A DNA stretch of 64,000 nt from an uncultured Phycisphaerales bacterium. GTDB taxonomy: Bacteria > Planctomycetota > Phycisphaerae > Phycisphaerales > UBA1924. Under the pieces are notes generated by a model. It did not search any database and had not been told where the DNA came from. It was given only the letters and a program-made list of their open reading frames with translations. Position 1 is the stretch's first letter. Every line of letters begins with the position of its first letter. Below, one piece after another: positions 47,033 through 55,085 of the stretch. A program made the position numbers and the translations under genes. The stretch spans positions 20,278 to 84,277 of the forward strand of contig CALKJW010000012.1 of the NCBI GenBank assembly GCA_937995595.1, given 5' to 3'.

Positions 47033-47677
47033 ATGTCGAACGAAACAACGCAACCGACCGCCGCGACCGAGCAGCCGGTCAAGACCGACCTGATCTCGGG
47101 CGACGAACCCATCCGGCGCGAGGGGATGGACTGGTTCGTGCTGCGGGTGGCCAGCAACAAGGAGAGTTCGGTCCGCGAGACCCTGCTGCGCAAGGTGCAG
47201 ATCGAGAACATGGGGCACCTGGTCGGGCGCATCCTGGTGCCGACCGAGAAGACCAAGACCATCAAGGGCGGCAAGCAGAAGATCGTCGAGACCAAGTTGT
47301 ACCCCGGCTACGTGTTCGTCGAGATGCGGCTGGAGCCCGACGGGCGGATCCCGCAGGACGTCTTCTTCCTCATCAAGGAGACCACCGGCGTGGGCGACTT
47401 TGTCGGCACGGCCGGTCGGCCCACGCCGATGAAGGAGATCGAGATCGAGAAGATGCTCCTGGACTCGCGCCGCCCCGAGGAGGAGCCGGTCATCAAACTC
47501 GTGTTCGCCAAGGGCGAGCCGGTCACGATCAAGGAAGGCCCGTTCCAGGGCTACGAGGGCACGGTCGACGAACTCATACCCGAGAAGGGCATCGTCCGCG
47601 TGCTGGTCACCATCTTCGGCCGCCAGGCCCCGATCGAGATCGAGGAATGGCAACTGGCCAAGGCCGGGCAGGAATAA
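47033..47677 (+). CDS. nusG: transcription termination/antitermination protein NusG
   Basis: WFVLRVASNKESSVRETLLRKV; LYPGYVFVEMRL; KOW region FAKGEPVTIKEGPFQGYEGTVDEL. Confidence 0.95.
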   Translation: MSNETTQPTAATEQPVKTDLISGDEPIRREGMDWFVLRVASNKESSVRETLLRKVQIENMGHLVGRILVPTEKTKTIKGGKQKIVETKLYPGYVFVEMRLEPDGRIPQDVFFLIKETTGVGDFVGTAGRPTPMKEIEIEKMLLDSRRPEEEPVIKLVFAKGEPVTIKEGPFQGYEGTVDELIPEKGIVRVLVTIFGRQAPIEIEEWQLAKAGQE

Positions 47678-47679
47678 TC

Positions 47680-49350
47680 TTATATTGAACTTATGTTTGC
47701 GCGGCCGCGCGGTCGGTGCGCGCACGCCGCCGCGGCGTGGGCCGCGGGCCTCGCGCCGGGCACGTCGTAGACCGCGTGCACGCGCAGGCCCTGGTCCTCG
47801 TACACCGACCGGCGTGCCCACACCGCGCCGTGGTGGATGTACGACGAGATGACCGCGTCGGTCGCGCCCGTCCCGGCCGCCTCGCGCGGCGGGATCACCG
47901 GCCAGCCCAGCATCCGCGTGCCCCAGCGCTGCCGGTCGTCGTCGCACAGCGCGACGATCCGGGCCGGCGAGTTGGCCAGCACCGACGCGAGTTCCACCGT
48001 GTGCCGCCCCGCGCCGTGCAGCACCACGTCGCGCCCGGCGAGGCTGGCCAGCACCGCGGCCATGCGGCGTGCCCCGCCCGGCCCGACGCTGCCCGAGCAG
48101 CCCGGCTCGGTGCGCGACGAACTGAACGCGCTGGGCCAGTCGGCGCGCCACCACCGCGCCGGCGACGCCGCGGCGGCGTCGACCGCGGCCCCGACGCGCC
48201 GCAGGTGCAGCGAGAGAGCGAAGCCGTCGCGCGCCGCGCGCCACGCCGCCTGCGACATCGCGTCACGGTCCGCCGCGAGGAAACGCTCCACGCCGTCGGC
48301 CACGCTCGACGCCGCCGCGGCCTCGTCGTCCTCGGGCGCGGCGTCGACGAACACCGCGCTCTCGCCGTCGCGCAGGCCCGCCGTCGCGCCGCTGCTCTTG
48401 GCCGTGATGATCGGCACGCACCCGTGCGCCATCGCCTCGATGCGGCTGATGCACAGGCCCTCGAAACGGGACGCGAGCACGAACGCGTCCGCGCCCTCCA
48501 GGATCGCGCCGATCTCGCCCGCGCCGGCGCGCGGGATGCGCGTCACCCTCGGCCGCGTGGCGATCAGCGCGTCGATGTCCGCCGCGGCGGGGCCGTCGCC
48601 CACCAGCAGCACGCGGTGGTCGATCCCGCGCCGGTCCAGTTCGTCGCTCAGCAGCGCCAGCGCGCCGATGCGCTTCTGCCGGTGCTCCATCCGACCGGTG
48701 TACACCAACCGCAGCGGCCGCCCGGCCAGCGGCGCACGCGCCCGCGGCGGGCTTTCCGGCACCTCCACGCCGTGCGGGATCGACTCGATCTGGTCGGCCC
48801 GCCACGGGAACATCCCCGCCATCGCGCCCGCGTAGCGTTCGTCGATCGCCACGAACCGCGCGATCACCGGCTCGTACCGCCGAAGGATCGACGTGTCGTA
48901 GTCCGAGTCGGCGTGCTGCCACGCCAGCACGCGCACCGTCTCCGGCTGCGTCGCGCACAGCGCGGCGAACAGGCCGTAGGAATCGCCGAGAATGTTCGGC
49001 ATGGCGACCACCGGCCCGGCGCGGTCGCCGTACGCGGCGCGCGACAGCGCGTCGATGGTCCGACGGTACTCCGGGATGAACGGCGACAGGTCGCCCTCGG
49101 CCCGGCCCATGTGCGGCCAGTCCGCGGGCTCGACACGACGGACCGACGGGTGCAGGCGCACGTCGGCCGCGGGCTGGTCCGCCGCGCGGGGGTGCACCAC
49201 CAGCGCGACCGCGCGTCCGTCCGCCGCCAGACCGTTGGCCAGCCGCACCGCCCAACTGGTGACGCCGCCCAGGTCCAGCCCGTGGGGCAGACTGATCAAC
49301 ACGGGCGCGGGCCGCTGGCCCGTGCCGCCGCGTCCGCAGCGATCGTTCAT
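47680..49350 (-). CDS. GT4-family glycosyltransferase with C-terminal GAGRHT module
   Basis: RLVYTGRMEHRQKRIGAL...VLASRFEGLCISRIEAMAHGCVPI; C-terminal DVVLHGAGRHTVELASVL...IVALCDDD...GWPVIPP. Confidence 0.82.
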   Translation of the reverse strand: MNDRCGRGGTGQRPAPVLISLPHGLDLGGVTSWAVRLANGLAADGRAVALVVHPRAADQPAADVRLHPSVRRVEPADWPHMGRAEGDLSPFIPEYRRTIDALSRAAYGDRAGPVVAMPNILGDSYGLFAALCATQPETVRVLAWQHADSDYDTSILRRYEPVIARFVAIDERYAGAMAGMFPWRADQIESIPHGVEVPESPPRARAPLAGRPLRLVYTGRMEHRQKRIGALALLSDELDRRGIDHRVLLVGDGPAAADIDALIATRPRVTRIPRAGAGEIGAILEGADAFVLASRFEGLCISRIEAMAHGCVPIITAKSSGATAGLRDGESAVFVDAAPEDDEAAAASSVADGVERFLAADRDAMSQAAWRAARDGFALSLHLRRVGAAVDAAAASPARWWRADWPSAFSSSRTEPGCSGSVGPGGARRMAAVLASLAGRDVVLHGAGRHTVELASVLANSPARIVALCDDDRQRWGTRMLGWPVIPPREAAGTGATDAVISSYIHHGAVWARRSVYEDQGLRVHAVYDVPGARPAAHAAAACAHRPRGRANISSI

Positions 49351-49532
49351 GCCCAGTCGATCGGCCCGCGGGGCGCGATCAGGCCCAGTTTTGGTGGTCG
49401 GCGGATGGAAGGGTCGATAACGGGAGCGATTCGTGCAGATGCCGGTGCCTCCGCCGCGCGGGTTGCGCTGCGCGCGGTGCGGCACGGCGCTCTCGTTGCC
49501 CGCCCGCGCACGGCGCGGGTCCGGAGTCGGAC

Positions 49533-52370
49533 GTGCCCGGTGCAGACACACGCACATTCCCGCCCCCGCCCGTGGTCGCGCTGGTGCAGTACGCCGCCGA
49601 GACCGACCACTTTGTCGGCGTCGATCGCGCGCTCGCGGCACGGAGCGTGCGGCCGGTCCGCGTGAACGAATGGGAACTGGCCGATCTCGACGCGCTTTCG
49701 CCGCGTGTGATCGGCGTGAAGGACACGCAGTCGCCCCTTGCGCTGGCCGCGCTGCGCTGGGCCCGTGACCGCGCCGTGCCCACGCTGCTGCTGATGGACG
49801 GCGTCGTCGAGCACCGCAACACCTTCCACAACCCCGACGCGGGCGAGGGCTTCCTGCGTCCCGCGCCGGTCGACGTCGTCGCCTGCGCCGGCGAAGCCGA
49901 CCGCGCCAACCTTTGGTCGTGGGGAAACTTCGCCGTTGCGACCGGCGTGCCGCGGATCGACGCGGCCCTGCCCGCGCCCCTGCCCCTCGACCGCGCCGGC
50001 CCGCTGCTGGTCGCCACGGCGCGCAGGCCGTGCTTCAACGCCGCGGAGCGCGAGCAGTTGGCCGGCGCGCTCGGCGTGCTGCGCGACGAGATCAACGGCT
50101 CGCCCTGGCGCGGCCGCGTGCTGTGGCGGCTAACCGCCGGGCTCGACGAGGCGGTGGGCGTGACCAACTCGCCCGGGTCGCTTTACGACGCGCTCCGCGC
50201 GTGCGCGGCGGTGGTCACGACGCCCTCGACGCTGCTGATCGAAGCGATGGCCGCGGGCCGCGCGTGCGCCGTCCTGCATCCGTTCGAAGGCCCGCTGTGG
50301 CAGGACGCGATGGCGGTGTGCCGCGGCGCCGAACCCGGCGCGCTGCGCGCGATGCTCGCCACGCTCGCCGTGCCCAGTGAGGCGGACCTTGCCCGCCAGC
50401 ACGCCGCGCACGCTCGCCTCGTCGCGGCCGGCGACGGCGCAACCGCCGCGGACCGAGTGGCCGAAGCGCTGGTCCGGCTGCTGCGCGGCGAGATCGGCGC
50501 GGGCCCCGGCCGCCGGCGCGCGTTGCCGCACGTCGCGCGTGTCCCGTCGCCCGTGGCGCGCGGCTCGCGCCCGCGCGTCGTGTCGTGCGTCGCGTGCGAC
50601 GACACGCCCATCGGCGGCGTGATGACGTGGTCGCTGCGCATGGGGCGCGAGTTCGCCGCGCGGCCCGACGACCTGCGCCACGACTTCCGCACGCTCGTCG
50701 TCGCGATGCGGCCCGACGGCTGGCGCGGCGACGACTTCGACCCGACCGCCGAGCCAAACACGCACCTGTGCATCGTCGACCCGCTCGCCCCGCACCACGA
50801 GCGCGTCGAGACCGTCCGCCGCGCGCTGGAAGCGCTCGAACCCGACGTCGTCCTGCCCAACTACAACGACGCGTGCTTCATGGCCGCGGCGCTGCTCCGG
50901 CCGCGCGGCGTGCGCACGGTCGCCGTCGCGCATTCCGACAGCGATTCCTACCGCGCGCTGGCGGAGACGTACGACACCTGGTCCGCCGCCGTCGGCGTGA
51001 GCCGCGCCTGCGTGTCGTGGCTGGCGCCCATCGGCGCGGGCAGACCCGTCGAGCGGATCGTCTACGGCGTGCCCGTTGCGCCGCAGCCCACGCCGCGCCC
51101 GGGCGCTGCGGACCCCGGTGCGCCGCTGCGTCTGGCCTACATCGGGCGCATGGTGCACGAGCAGAAGCGCGTCGGCGACCTGTTGATCCTGCTGAGCAGA
51201 GTCGCCGCGCGGAGCGTGCCGTGCGAACTCCACGTCGTCGGCGACGGGCCCGACCTCGCCGCGTGGCGCGGCAGGTTGGCCCAGCGCGAACTCCGCGGCG
51301 TCAGCGTCCGGATCCACGGACGGCGCAGCCCCGCGTGGGTCGAGCGCTTCCTGCCCACGATCGACGCGTGCCTGCTGGTCAGCGAGTACGAGGGCACGAG
51401 CGTCGTCATGCTCGAAGCGATGGGGCAGGGCGTCGTGCCCGTCGTCACGGCCGTGCGCTCGGGCGTTGCCGAGTGGGTGCGCGACGGGGAGAACGGCGTG
51501 GTCGTGCCGATCGGCGCGATGGCCGACATGGCGGCGCGGATCGGCGAACTGCACGCCGACCGCGCGCGGCTCGACAAACTCGGCCGCGCGGCGTGGCGGA
51601 CCATCCGCGACAGCGGGCTGAGCGTTGGCACGACCGCCGCGGCGTACGCGCGGGTGTTCGACGCGGCGCTCGCCGCGCCGGCCGACACGCGCCCGTCCGA
51701 CTCGGCCCTCCGCCCCACCGACCTGTGGCGCTGGAACCTCGGCGGCGCAAGCCCGCGCGCGGCCGAAGCCGACGCGTGGTGCGAGCGTGCCCTGCGCGAG
51801 GCCGGCTTCTCGTGCATCGCCCTTGACCACTGGCGCGAAGGCTGCGACGCGGTGCTGGTCCGATCCACGCGCGCCGAGCCCGTGGGCGCCGACGAGATCG
51901 CAGCGTGGCGGGCGCGCGGCGTCGGCGTCGCCGTTTCGCCGCACCTGCGACAGGACGGTCTCGCGGCGCGCGTGCTCGCCGTCGTGCGGGCCGCCGTCGC
52001 GGCGGGGGCGCAGCGCATCGCCGTCTACCCGCCAGGCCGCCACACCCGCCGCGTCGCGGAGGTCTTCCGCCCTGAACTGTGGTCCGATGCACCCGGGGGC
52101 TGGCCGTTTGTCGGGTTCCTCGACGACGCGGCGCGGCCCGGCCAGCAGGTGCTCGGCCTGCCGGTCGTCCCGCCGCGATTGGCGCTCGACACGCTCCGCC
52201 CCGACACCGTGCTGCTTTCGACCGATGCGCACGAGGACGCCCTGTGGGCCCGCACCGCGCCCATGCGGGCCGCGGGCGTGAACGTCATCCGTCTGTACGG
52301 TGCAAGCCCCGTCGCGCCCGCCGTCGAGGTCGCGCTGCAAGGAGCCGCCCATGCCGATTGCGCCCGTTGA
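49533..52370 (+). CDS. large multidomain glycosyltransferase (two GT-like domains plus C-terminal GRHT module)
   Basis: N-terminal VVTTPSTLLIEAMAAGRACAVLHPFEG; second RLAYIGRMVHEQKRVGDLLILL...VSEYEGTSVVMLEAMGQGVVPV; C-terminal RIAVYPPGRHTRRVAEVF...VGFLDD...GLPVVPP. Confidence 0.82.
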   Translation: MPGADTRTFPPPPVVALVQYAAETDHFVGVDRALAARSVRPVRVNEWELADLDALSPRVIGVKDTQSPLALAALRWARDRAVPTLLLMDGVVEHRNTFHNPDAGEGFLRPAPVDVVACAGEADRANLWSWGNFAVATGVPRIDAALPAPLPLDRAGPLLVATARRPCFNAAEREQLAGALGVLRDEINGSPWRGRVLWRLTAGLDEAVGVTNSPGSLYDALRACAAVVTTPSTLLIEAMAAGRACAVLHPFEGPLWQDAMAVCRGAEPGALRAMLATLAVPSEADLARQHAAHARLVAAGDGATAADRVAEALVRLLRGEIGAGPGRRRALPHVARVPSPVARGSRPRVVSCVACDDTPIGGVMTWSLRMGREFAARPDDLRHDFRTLVVAMRPDGWRGDDFDPTAEPNTHLCIVDPLAPHHERVETVRRALEALEPDVVLPNYNDACFMAAALLRPRGVRTVAVAHSDSDSYRALAETYDTWSAAVGVSRACVSWLAPIGAGRPVERIVYGVPVAPQPTPRPGAADPGAPLRLAYIGRMVHEQKRVGDLLILLSRVAARSVPCELHVVGDGPDLAAWRGRLAQRELRGVSVRIHGRRSPAWVERFLPTIDACLLVSEYEGTSVVMLEAMGQGVVPVVTAVRSGVAEWVRDGENGVVVPIGAMADMAARIGELHADRARLDKLGRAAWRTIRDSGLSVGTTAAAYARVFDAALAAPADTRPSDSALRPTDLWRWNLGGASPRAAEADAWCERALREAGFSCIALDHWREGCDAVLVRSTRAEPVGADEIAAWRARGVGVAVSPHLRQDGLAARVLAVVRAAVAAGAQRIAVYPPGRHTRRVAEVFRPELWSDAPGGWPFVGFLDDAARPGQQVLGLPVVPPRLALDTLRPDTVLLSTDAHEDALWARTAPMRAAGVNVIRLYGASPVAPAVEVALQGAAHADCAR

Positions 52371-53493
52371 AGTGCTCGAAGCCGCGGGGCTGGAGTCGTG
52401 CGCGGGCCCGGCCCGCGGCGTCGCGCTCGGCGCCGCGCTCGACGAGCGCCTGTTCGTGCAGATGCTCGGACCCGTCTACGACGAGGTGCGCGACTTCAAG
52501 CGCACGCGCATGGCCTGGCCGCGGCTGGCGCAACTCGCGGCGCTGGCACGGGCCGTCGCGCGCCTCGGCGTGCCGGGCGACTACGCCGAGTTCGGCACCT
52601 GGCGCGGCGGCTCGCTCTATCTCGTCGCCGAGACCTGGCGGCGGCTGGAGCAGAACCGCGACCTGATCGCGTTCGACTCCTTCGCCGGCCTGCCCCCTAC
52701 CGCGGCGCGCGACGGCGCGGCCCTGCACCAGGGCCAGTTCGCCGACGTGGACGTGAACGAAGTGCGGGCGTTCTTCGCCTCGCGCGGCCTGTCGCGCGTG
52801 CACCTGGTGCAGGGCTGGTTCCAGCAGACGATCGGCGCGCTGAGCGGGCGGACGCTCGCGCTGGCGCATATCGACTGCGACACGCACGACAGCACCGTCG
52901 CCGTCCTCGGGCGCGTGTGGGAGGCGCTCGCGCCCGGCGGGTTCCTCGTCGTCGACGACTACGCGCACCCCGATTGCCCCGGCGTCACCATCGCCGTCGA
53001 GGAGTTCTTCGCCCGGCGCGAGGAGGTCGTCTGGCAGACGCCCATGCCCGAGAGCGCGACCGCGCCGGGCCTGAACTGCTCGTGCTGGGTCCGCAAGCGC
53101 GGCGGGCGCGAGGCCAACGAGGCCGCCCGCGCCGTCGGCGCGGCGCACGACCCCGGCATCCTCCGCGCGCGGCTCGTCGAACTCACCGCGCAGGTCTGCG
53201 CGGCGCGCGGCCTGCGGCGCATCGCCCTCTACGGCGCGGGCAGGCACACCGAGTCCATCCTTCCCGGCCCGTGGCCCGCGGCTGGCGTGCAGGTGGTCGC
53301 CATCCTTGACGACCACGCCGCGGCGAGCCGTCCGCACGTGGCGGGCGTCCCCGTCGTCCGCCCCGAGGCCCTGCCCGTGCCCGTCGACGCCGTCGTCGTC
53401 AGTTCCGACCGCTTCGAGGACGTGATCGCGACCCGTGCCGCGGCGGTCTTCGGGCCTCGCGGCGTGCCCGTGCTCAAGTTGTACGGTCGATGA
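52351..53493 (+). CDS. TylF/macrocin O-methyltransferase-like protein with C-terminal GAGRHT module
   Basis: GDYAEFGTWRGGSLYLVAE...AFDSFAGLPPT...HIDCDTHDSTVAVL...VVDDYAHPDCPGV; RRIALYGAGRHTESIL. Confidence 0.82.
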   Translation: MPIAPVEVLEAAGLESCAGPARGVALGAALDERLFVQMLGPVYDEVRDFKRTRMAWPRLAQLAALARAVARLGVPGDYAEFGTWRGGSLYLVAETWRRLEQNRDLIAFDSFAGLPPTAARDGAALHQGQFADVDVNEVRAFFASRGLSRVHLVQGWFQQTIGALSGRTLALAHIDCDTHDSTVAVLGRVWEALAPGGFLVVDDYAHPDCPGVTIAVEEFFARREEVVWQTPMPESATAPGLNCSCWVRKRGGREANEAARAVGAAHDPGILRARLVELTAQVCAARGLRRIALYGAGRHTESILPGPWPAAGVQVVAILDDHAAASRPHVAGVPVVRPEALPVPVDAVVVSSDRFEDVIATRAAAVFGPRGVPVLKLYGR

Positions 53494-53595
53494 AGATTCT
53501 CGGACCGCGCTCAACCCGCGTGGCCGGTGGTCCGATAGTGCATGGAGGGGTGGGGTTGGGGGTCGGGGTCGGAGGTGCGTGTGATCCTGCCGCCA

Positions 53596-54384
53596 ATGGA
53601 CCTGCTGATCGCCGGAATGGGCCGTGCGGGCACGACCGCGCTGGCGAACCTGCTGACGACGCCGCCGGAGCGGTGGGTGATCATCGAGCCCGGCCTGACG
53701 CGCGACGGCGTGGGCGAGCACGTGCTCGAACAGGCGCGGCGCTTCGGCCCGCCGGTCGCGACCAGCGACGAGCGGTGGCGCGCCGGCGGCGACCGCGAGA
53801 CCGGCCTCGAACGCTTCGCGCGGACCATCGGCCCCGGCCTGTCGTCGCTCCGCGGCTGGGGCGTGAAGGAAGTGAACCCGACAGGCCTCGACGAACTCAT
53901 CGGCGTCTTCGAGCCGCGCAAGGTGCTGCTGGCCGTGCGCGACATCCGCGACTGCGCCATCAGCGTGCTGGAGAAGTCCCGCCTGCACGCGGCGGAGGGC
54001 CGGAGCGTGCAGAGCGACGAGTGGCTCGTCAGGCGCCTGACCGACGCGGGGGCCGCGCTGGTGCGGCTGCGTACGCGGCTCGACGCCCCGCGCGTGCGCA
54101 CGGTGCAGTACGAGCGGTTCACCACCGATCCGGCCTACCGCGCCGCGCTGGAGGACTGGCTCGGCTGGCCGCTGACCGGCGACCCCGGCCGCTGCATGGA
54201 TCTGTTCGGGCGCGAGTACGAGGTCGCCCGGCACGCGGGCGCGGTGACGGCGTCGAGCGTCGGCCGGCGCGAGCGCGAGCGCTCGCCCGAGGCGCTGCGC
54301 TTCGCCGCGCACGTCCAGCGGCAGGCCGCGGCGTACCAGGCCGCGTTCGGCTACGCCGGAGAGCCGGCGGAGGCCGCGGCATGA
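53596..54384 (+). CDS. sulfotransferase-like protein
   Basis: P-loop GMGRAGTTALANLL and VRDIRDCAISVLEKS resemble the PAPS-binding 5'-PSB and 3'-PB motifs. Confidence 0.7.
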   Translation: MDLLIAGMGRAGTTALANLLTTPPERWVIIEPGLTRDGVGEHVLEQARRFGPPVATSDERWRAGGDRETGLERFARTIGPGLSSLRGWGVKEVNPTGLDELIGVFEPRKVLLAVRDIRDCAISVLEKSRLHAAEGRSVQSDEWLVRRLTDAGAALVRLRTRLDAPRVRTVQYERFTTDPAYRAALEDWLGWPLTGDPGRCMDLFGREYEVARHAGAVTASSVGRRERERSPEALRFAAHVQRQAAAYQAAFGYAGEPAEAAA

Positions 54385-55085
54385 GCGCACAGGCCGCCAA
54401 CGCGCCGGCGACCGGCGCAGCGCTCAGGCACGTCGAGAACTGGCGCAAACTGCACAGCCGCGGGTACTTCGCCCAGCACCGCCGCTACCGGGACCGCCTG
54501 CACGCGCGCGGCACCGACGAGATCGGCCGCCTGCTGGCACTGACCCCCGAGGACACGCTGCTGGAGCTGGGCTGCGGCTACGGGCGCGCGCTGTACCACC
54601 TGCTGCCGCGCGTCCGGCGTGCGGTCGGCATCGACCTCTCCGCCGAGCCGTTCGCCGAGGCGCGGGGTCTGCTCGCGGGGCGCGGCGAGTTCGCGCTGCA
54701 CGTCGGCGATGGCGTGTCGCTGCGCCCGGTCGACGATGCGAGCATCGACAAGGCCTTCGCGTTCACCGTCTTCCAGCATCTGACCCGCGCGCAGGCCGCG
54801 GCGTACACCGCCGAGTTCGCGCGCGTGCTGCGGCCCGGCGGGCGGGTGTGCATCCAGTTTCTCACCGGCGGCGACACCGACGCCGATCAGTCCGACGAGG
54901 TGCGCGAGCAGTCGCTGTCGTACTCGGCGGCGCAGATCGCCGCGCTGGTCGAGGGCGCGGGCCTGCGCCTGACCAACCTCGAACTGGCGCCGACCGACCA
55001 CGCGGCGTACTGCTGGTACTGGATGGCCGCGGACAAGCCCGCCGCGGGACGCGCCCGCGAGCGGTTCGAGGATCGTGCGTACTGA
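54381..55085 (+). CDS. class I SAM-dependent methyltransferase
   Basis: LLELGCGYGRALYHLL; FTVFQHLTRAQAAAYTAEFARVLRPGGRVCIQFL. Confidence 0.88.
   Translation: MSAQAANAPATGAALRHVENWRKLHSRGYFAQHRRYRDRLHARGTDEIGRLLALTPEDTLLELGCGYGRALYHLLPRVRRAVGIDLSAEPFAEARGLLAGRGEFALHVGDGVSLRPVDDASIDKAFAFTVFQHLTRAQAAAYTAEFARVLRPGGRVCIQFLTGGDTDADQSDEVREQSLSYSAAQIAALVEGAGLRLTNLELAPTDHAAYCWYWMAADKPAAGRARERFEDRAY

Noticed and set aside
49630-49650. gcggcacggagcgtgcgg (also ~51205) as extra copies of the 21.4-kb REP
   Set aside because: Inside conserved coding sequence and only partially matching; likely coincidence of codon usage.
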